From Lycorma delicatula (lineage: Eukaryota; Arthropoda; Insecta; Hemiptera; Fulgoridae), in contig NC_134457.1 of NCBI RefSeq assembly GCF_047948215.1, positions 84,482,898-84,546,897 on the forward strand: a DNA stretch of 64,000 bases, read 5' to 3'. This document shows, one piece after another, positions 58,080 through 64,000 of this stretch. Position 1 is the first letter of the stretch. Every line of letters begins with the position of its first letter. The notes beneath the pieces are model-generated. The model saw only the letters and a list, made by a program, of their open reading frames with translations. It ran no database searches and was not told the DNA's origin. Both the position numbers and the translations under genes were made by a program.

Positions 58080-58960
58080 ACAGAGTGTGTCATGAAACAG
58101 CAATTCAAAACTTCTACATTTAAATATGTTTTTATTTTAACATGATTATTTTTACAGCTTTCTGTTAATCAAGATATAACTTTTTATTTTTTAAAAAGAA
58201 CGGTTGTCAGGTGGGCATACATACGATTCTTTACCCACCTTCTGGTTGGCATTCTTTTAATCTTAATCGAAAGTATATAAGATTTTCAACATAATTCGCC
58301 ATAACATAGTCTGTGTAATGCGTGCAACTTCTTGAATTTTTAATTTTATTTTCGATAAAGTTTGAGATCGCTTTACATACAACCTGCTCTTGAGTAAATC
58401 CCAAACAAAAAACCGCATGGGAGAAATCAGGACATCTAACCGGCCAAACAATGTAACTATTTTTGGATATATGGTTCGGAAAGAGATCACTTAAAGCAGT
58501 AACAGACGAATGAACAGTGTGATTTGTGGCATCGTCTTGCTGGAACCACGTAATTTGTGGAAATCAAAGTAATTCCTATCTCAATTTTGTGTCCATGCTT
58601 GTGTAACGCGCTGCAGAAACGGTTATAGCGTTTCCTCGATCGTCATGAAAAAAGACTGGTTAATAACGGCACAGATGACGGAAGTGCACACTAGACTAAC
58701 CTTCGGACTTAGCAACGTTTTATTAAGTAATCAAAGTGGGTTTTCAGCGGCACAGTATCGACAATCTACTTATTTGCGTAACCGTTCTTGTGAAAATGAC
58801 CTTCATCTGACATAAATACATGGTGGATTAGATTTTCGTCAGCATCCAAATGCTGCAAAATTTCTTGACAAAAATTCATGCGAGCAACCAAATTAGTATG
58901 TTTAATTCTTGAACAATTTGAATTTTGTAGGATGGAAACTGAAGTATTTATTTAAGATTC
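58080..58960 (-). mobile_element. Tc1-like (DUF4817-group) transposon relic
   Basis: On the minus strand: VFMSDEGHFHKNGYANK (first catalytic block, MSDE-HFHL-GYVN), then ENPR-like degraded sequence. RGNAITVSAARYTSMDTKL follows (pattern GNAVTVN--RY--M), then ITWFQQDDATNHTVHSSVTA (WFQQDGATCHTA, second Asp kept). IVWPVRCPDFSHAVF is a decayed WPPRSPDLTPLDFF. The 75-codon ORF (58490-58263) contains FFVWDLLKSRLYVKRSQTLS. The outer end at 58079 (ACAGAGTGTGTCATGAAACA) could be a terminal repeat. It is related to the fragments at 29.0 and 36.2 kb, and is inactive. Confidence 0.8.
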
Positions 58961-58969
58961 AACTAACCA

Positions 58970-60075
58970 ATGGTTTACTGATATTCAGTACTAATGCATG
59001 TTTAATTGCATAATTTTGGACTGCTAGGTATGGCAGTTAGAATTCTATCAATGTTTTTGGACTTATTAACATTTAACTTATTAACATATTTTATTGCTCC
59101 TTTATGTTTTATGTTTAATGTGGACCCAGTTTCCTCAAACTTTTAATTTACATGTTAATTGCGTGAACTAACTATATCCGTCCGTGCCGCGGAAAATTGA
59201 ACTGATTGTGAAACAATCTTTATATAATTAATGCGTAGTCATCAGTTATATAAAACGATTGAACTCAGAAAGCATGATGTATACATGACCGTTGTTCTAT
59301 ATTTAGTAAATGGCATTAAATGACGAAGGTGATAATATACCATCAAGTTCAGCGTCCTCACCCAAACGACAAATTAATAACTAAGCTTTTAAATTTTCCC
59401 GCATCACTGACGTGTCCTTTATATATATACTCCACTTTTATACTGTATGAAAGAAATGTAGTTTTATATTTTTACTCTAAAATGAGTTAAAATGAAAATT
59501 GTTAAATCTACATAATTTTATTTACCTCTTATTAAAATACTCGTATGTTAAGTACTACTTAACTTCATTAATTTAAAAAAATATACTAATTACTTTCTTT
59601 TAATAAAGAGACTATTTACGTTTCTGGGCGGTTTATAAAAAATTCGTTTGTAAGTGAAAATTAAAAAAGAAAAGCTAAAAAATTTATTTTTAAAAAAGAA
59701 TATATTTTCAGAATTAAATTCGTACTGGTACTTCGCTGTTGTTTAGTAGTGTAAGAAAATAAGGTTGACAATTGTGTAAAAACATCTGTTCTGTTCGTGT
59801 GTAAGTACGACAGACAAAATATAATTTTTTTTAAATACATTCGGTTCGCTGCACTCATCTCATTTAGGACACGTAAAACAACATTTTATTTTTGAGTAAT
59901 GTATTTGTAAAAATATAAGTGAAAAATTAATTTTTGGTAAAGATAATGAAAAGTCGTGTTTTAATTTATATAGTACAGCTTCTAAAGAAAAATTAATTTA
60001 TGCTAATTTTATGACCATTTAAAATGATTTCATAACAATATTTCATTAAAATTATTATTTTTTAAGATATAAAAA
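58970..60075. other. AT-rich interval, no gene seen
   Basis: The ORF at 59661-59858 has no recognisable motif. Confidence 0.5.
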
Positions 60076-60079
60076 AATA

Positions 60080-60515
60080 TCAAATTTGCTCTTTTCCTTC
60101 GTCATCTTTCCTGGAGCTACTGCCCATGATGGGCTCTGGCTTCCTTTAAGAATACATTCTAAGTTTCTCGAGCCTCAAAAATCCTTTTGTCCTTATTGAT
60201 TATACGCATTTCAAGGTTGTCATGTTGGTAGCAGCTGGTAATTTTTTACAGGACGTAAGTTTCAGCTCTATGTTCAGTCACCTAGTGGAGAGGAGTAGGA
60301 TTACAATATGTGTTTTCAGAAATTTCCTTTTCACTCCCTTTCATCCTGAAACATAATGAAAAATTTACATGCCGCCTTGCAGCTGGTGACGTCATAAGAA
60401 CTCGGAGAAATAGGAATCGTTGGCAGTGGTTATCCCAATTGAAAGCAATGAATTTTGTATTAATACTCTTCTTAAATGATGAGTGACCATCAGCTGTTAT
60501 AAATAACAAAGTATG
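60080..60515 (-). repeat. Complex unassigned segment, probably an old retroelement fragment
   Basis: GC-richer than the surroundings, with blocks such as GAGCTACTGCCCATGATGGG followed by CTCTGGCTTCCTTTA. A 75-codon minus ORF contains KSINTKFIAFNWDNHCQRFL but no domain I recognise. It includes a perfect TGACGTCA (CRE-like) site at 60387-60394, which may be chance. Confidence 0.35.
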
Positions 60516-60519
60516 GTCT

Positions 60520-61610
60520 CTTACAAGATATAAACTACAATAATAAGCTATTTTATGAAAATAAATAAATAAAAAACAGTTCCTGAATCATTTTTTATAT
60601 TATATATTTTTATGTGTAATTTTCTTATGCTATTAATATTATTATAATTTAGGCCTAATATGTTACGTTAACATACACGAAGATTTCTGTATAACTTACT
60701 TTCCCTGGCGATAGATTTCATAAAATAAAATAAAATATAACTGCGTTTTAGTGAAAAAATTACTTCCTAGCACGAACTCATATATCAAACTGCCCTTCAC
60801 TCTCGTTTCTTACTCCCTAAACAAGTTTGTTCAAATGGTCGAAGAGAAGCATAATGTATCTCATTTTTATCTTTTTCCTTATAAGACTCCCTTATTGGTC
60901 AGTTTAGTTCAAAGAGTCTACTAAATCTTATTTTTAAAATTCTAAGATATTTTTACTAGTTTTTCAGCAAAATTTAGAAAAGTATTAATAAACACGTTCT
61001 GAAAATAGTTTATTACATACTGGTAAATTTTTTTATATTTATTTAAATTATTCATTTACGAATATTTTTTCTAATGAATAAATGATAATTTGAGTATGGA
61101 AATTTCGCATTCGAAATAATTTAAATACATCTATAAAATGTGACAGAAACTTCCTCAAACTTTTATATATATATATTATTTATATTTATATATATAATTT
61201 TTCACTATAGCTAGCAAAAGATTTCTGCACTTTAAGAATGATATGCTAAAATGCTAACACATTACTGCAACAAATTATTATAAAAAATTTAAAGGTTTTT
61301 ACATAGAATCTTAGAAGAAAAAATGCTCATAAGTATTTTTTAGATCAAAAGTAAATTAATTTTTTTTAAATATCAGTAACAAAATAAAATTTTAAGATGA
61401 TATTTTCAGAGTTCTTAATTTTGTTAAAAGTTTTGTAGTTAACGTTAATAACATGAGATAAATATAAGAAATTAAAAAAAAAAAACGACTGCCAAGAAAA
61501 AGATTGCTTTTTAATATAGGATAATTAAAGAGCATGCAGTGACAATTTTGTGTATAGTATATTTTTTTCTATTTTTTAAATCTATTTAATCATACATATA
61601 TATATATATT

Positions 61611-61640
<30 letters not shown>
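60520..61640. other. AT-rich interval with TA microsatellites
   Basis: TA runs at about 61163-61195 and 61594-61642. No gene seen. Confidence 0.55.
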
Positions 61641-61642
<2 letters not shown>

Positions 61643-61746
61643 TGAATTTCAGCAAATCCGCCAAGTACAGAATTAAAGAAGCATTCATTCTTACCTTTAT
61701 TTCCTTTACATTGTAGCACTTTCGGGCATAAGTCCATCCTCAGTAA
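61643..61746 (-). repeat. Retroelement-like tail with TGAGGATG...CGAAAG motif, copy A
   Basis: On the minus strand it reads ACTGAGGATGGACTTATGCC, then CGAAAGTGCTAC, and ends with TAATTCTGTACTTGGCGG, running into a (TA)n tract. A second, inverted copy lies at 62050-62140. Confidence 0.55.
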
Positions 61747-61749
61747 TGT

Positions 61750-62049
61750 TTTTTTGATTTATCTTATTTCCATTTACACATATAAGTATTATCAAATTCT
61801 TAAGTTGATTACAGAACTATGTAATCAAGTTAAATATGTTTTAAATTCTTGCATTAAAGATGATTTAAAAAATTAAATTTTTTTTTTTGAAAAAATTACA
61901 TTCATATAATAAAAAAATTTTATGGTCACATAATAAAAAATTTTTTATTTTTTAACTTTAAATTTTTAATATTTTGACGACTTCTTATATGTTGTAATTT
62001 TAATGTTTGAATTTAATGTGTAATTTGAGAAAAAAAAGAAAACGTTTAA
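61750..62049. other. AT-rich spacer between the inverted copies
   Basis: Simple A/T sequence without features. Confidence 0.5.
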
Positions 62050-62140
62050 ATGAGGATGAGGGAAAATCTCGAAAGCACTATTATAGGTAAGAAGCATTAT
62101 TAAATTCTGTACTGTTGGTGGTAAACGGTTTTCATACTTA
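62050..62140 (+). repeat. Retroelement-like tail with TGAGGATG...CGAAAG motif, copy B (inverted)
   Basis: The plus strand reads ATGAGGATGAGGGAAAATCT, then CGAAAGCACTATTATAGG, TAAGAAGCATTATTAAATTC and TGTACTGTTGG, in the same order as copy A. It is followed after a few bases by the hairpin at 62139-62189. Confidence 0.55.
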
Positions 62141-62189
62141 CTTTTTTTTATATTTTCATATATATATATATGAAAATATAAAAAAAGTA
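62139..62189. repeat. 51-bp near-perfect AT-rich palindrome
   Basis: The arms TACTTTTTTTTATATTTTCA and TGAAAATATAAAAAAAGTA are complementary apart from one extra T, with an alternating TA centre. Confidence 0.85.
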
Positions 62190-62640
62190 GAGAAGAAAAT
62201 TATTGATAAATTAATGCTAGAAAGATTAATAGAAAATGTAAAAAAAGAGAAGCCGAAAAACAGTAAAAAGTATAGACAATATAAAATGGAAAATAGGAGC
62301 TGTAAAAATTTTAATACTTTAGCTGGAAATAAAGAAGACTTGCAAGGACATGGTCCAAGGGACTTGCTTCACACAGATATGATGGTGACTAATTTTAGAA
62401 ACCTGAATTTTCTAAGTTCTCTTTAATTCATTCTAAATAAGTAATTCCTCAGATTGTTTTTGTCTGTTATTGTTTACTTTTATGATATATACTTCTATCA
62501 TTTATTGTTCAGATTAATTATTATTTAATATAAAATTATCTATAAAGTTTTTTTTCACTCACTGTTTTTTAATTCAATTTTTAAAACTTACATCACATAC
62601 TTACATCACATTTTACAGAAGTTTTTTTTTCTTTTGGCTT
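62190..62640. other. Interval with one Lys/Asn-rich small ORF
   Basis: The frame of the ORF ending at 62426 includes RSCKNFNTLAGNKEDLQGHG, which is more protein-like than the flanks but unassigned. The rest is A/T-rich. Confidence 0.35.
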
Positions 62641-62649
62641 GAATTGATT

Positions 62650-62785
62650 CACCAAGATTCTTTTGGCAAGAATCTTGTACGTGGGAATACAAAAATAGAG
62701 CCTATGAAAAATACTATACTTGATCAAGATTAGAACACGGAACCTCCGGATAAAAGGTCCTGTCTCAGAGATAATAGTTTAATTT
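62650..62785 (-). mobile_element. tRNA-derived SINE, copy 4 (degenerate)
   Basis: On the minus strand, CTCTGAGACAGGACCTTTTA followed by CGGAGGTTCCGTGTTCTAAT resembles the head of the other three copies. The B-box-like TTCTAATCTTG is degraded. The tail again carries a GATTCTTGCC-type block as in copy 2. Confidence 0.5.
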
Positions 62786-62799
62786 AGTTTAAAACATTA

Positions 62800-64000
62800 A
62801 AATAATTGAGGTGATTGAATGTTTACTATCTCGGTCACTGACGTAAGATCAGAAGTTTTTTTGGGGAATTATAAAGGTTTCATAGTTTCCCTTGAGCTTT
62901 CCAAGAAAATGATAGTTTTTTTTATCCGTGGAACAGCACACAGAACATTCCTGATACGTACATAATTAATTAACTACATACAAATTTTCAATTATCTGAA
63001 TAAAATTTATCTGCAAATAAATTTATTAAATTACAACCCACAATTTCTTTAGTTTGGTTTCTTTTGATTTTAATTTCTTTAATTTAAACATCAGAAAATC
63101 TTAACTTTTTGTATTCAAACTAATTATTAATCTATCAATTTTAGAATTATTCTATTTACGACTTTGAAGGGAACTTGACCATAGCCACTGGTTTATGTAG
63201 ATTTCCGATTTGTAGTAGGTAAATTTGCGTTCGGAAAAATTATACACCAAAGTTAACGTTATATTATATGAACGTTAGATTTTTTGAGAGCATTTCATTA
63301 TTCTCAAAAAAAGCTGAAACATGATTTCTTTTGTGATATCAAAAAAGAATAACGTGTTTTTTTTTTTAAATCAGACATTTAGAGTATTACAAAAAAAAAA
63401 TTTATTTAGCTACTCATTTTAGACGATCTATGAAAGATAGTAGCTATTTATTTTCTCTTCGTTTTCTTCTACCCACAATTTTTTGTTGTTTTTTGGTTTT
63501 TTTTTATATCTCAAGATAAGATTAATCATTGTAATATTAACTATCTAACAAATAAAAATGTATGATGTAAAAATTTCAAAATAGCCATCATATTTATTTT
63601 TTTATATCTTAGTTATCGTTAGTTTTACCATAATATTTTGTATTAACTAACTTTTTAAGGCTTTCATTGTAAATAAAATTACATCTTATTTTTACAAATC
63701 GGTTCACAAACAACAAAATTATTGAAAAAAATTTATGAAATAATTTTCAGCCTGATTTTACCACCACTTCTGTTAAATTAATTAATATTAATAATAAGCT
63801 TGAATTTTTTAATACATTTGACATTAAATAATAGCTAATATTAACTTGTCAACAATTATTTACGTTGCAAAGTGAAGATAATTCTATTTATTTAATTGTA
63901 TTAAAATATATTATTATTATTATTATTTATAACACAGTTTTCCACCATTTTACACAATCTGCTCTTAAACAATTACTGTTACAACTGTAATACAAATTTA
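62800..64000. other. AT-rich interval, no gene seen
   Basis: About 1.2 kb of A/T-rich sequence to the window end without a recognisable feature. Confidence 0.5.

Noticed and set aside
60387..60394. TGACGTCA as a cAMP-response element
   Set aside because: An 8-bp palindrome is expected by chance in sequence of this length, and no promoter or gene is nearby.
1..64000. CRISPR array, bacterial operon or prophage
   Set aside because: No regularly spaced repeats, no ribosome-binding-site-led ORF chains and no dense coding; all evidence points to a eukaryotic repeat-rich region.

Overview
The window looks like repeat-dominated nuclear DNA from an arthropod, most likely an insect. It is very AT-rich, has no operon-like coding, and carries long runs of A/T and dinucleotide microsatellites. 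Nearly every protein-like stretch belongs to a transposable element: mariner, Tc1-like, pogo/Tigger, Merlin/IS1595, or non-LTR retrotransposons of Jockey/R1-like, CR1-like and RTE-like types. tRNA-derived SINEs are also present. A hemipteran host is a guess from the element mixture and is not shown by the sequence. I found no complete host gene. The one candidate host feature is an isolated, splice-bounded 97-nt exon at 5842-5938 (+).

Layout. 1-4.5 kb: minus-strand LINE relics (endonuclease/linker fragment, CCHC gag fragment, Jockey-type RT tail), a diverged tandem duplication, and a fragment of a multicopy arthropod ORF. 4.5-9 kb: AT-rich sequence with the candidate exon. 9.0-9.9 kb: decayed Merlin transposase. 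11.7-16.4 kb: a SINE and two copies of one CR1-like LINE. 18-22.7 kb: an interspersed repeat split by a LINE 3' end, a mariner deletion derivative, and two SINEs. 23-29 kb: copies of an AT-rich repeat family, a mariner relic, and the N-terminal part of a Tc1-like transposase. 29.3-32.9 kb: the best-preserved element, a Jockey-like LINE with a 428-codon gag ORF, a large internal deletion in ORF2, a structured 3' region and a probable 11-bp target-site duplication. 32.9-37.5 kb: an RTE-like RT relic and a Tc1-like relic. 38.6-42.9 kb: a Tigger-like element with matching 20-bp termini, split by about 2.2 kb of foreign DNA that holds a GGACT-type repeat, a poly(A)-tailed LINE end and an unassigned decayed ORF. 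45.4-51.2 kb: two mariner relics and one further repeat. 52.7-58.9 kb: unassigned repeats, one mariner and one Tc1-like relic. 60-62.8 kb: an unassigned complex segment, an inverted pair of retroelement-like tails with a conserved hairpin motif, and a SINE.

Nothing here works as a pathway. The window reads as a graveyard of nested mobile elements, probably intergenic DNA or a giant intron. Most elements show frameshifts, stops or lost catalytic residues. The LINE at 29.3 kb is the youngest-looking insertion. All family calls come from reading motifs by eye; no database search was run.
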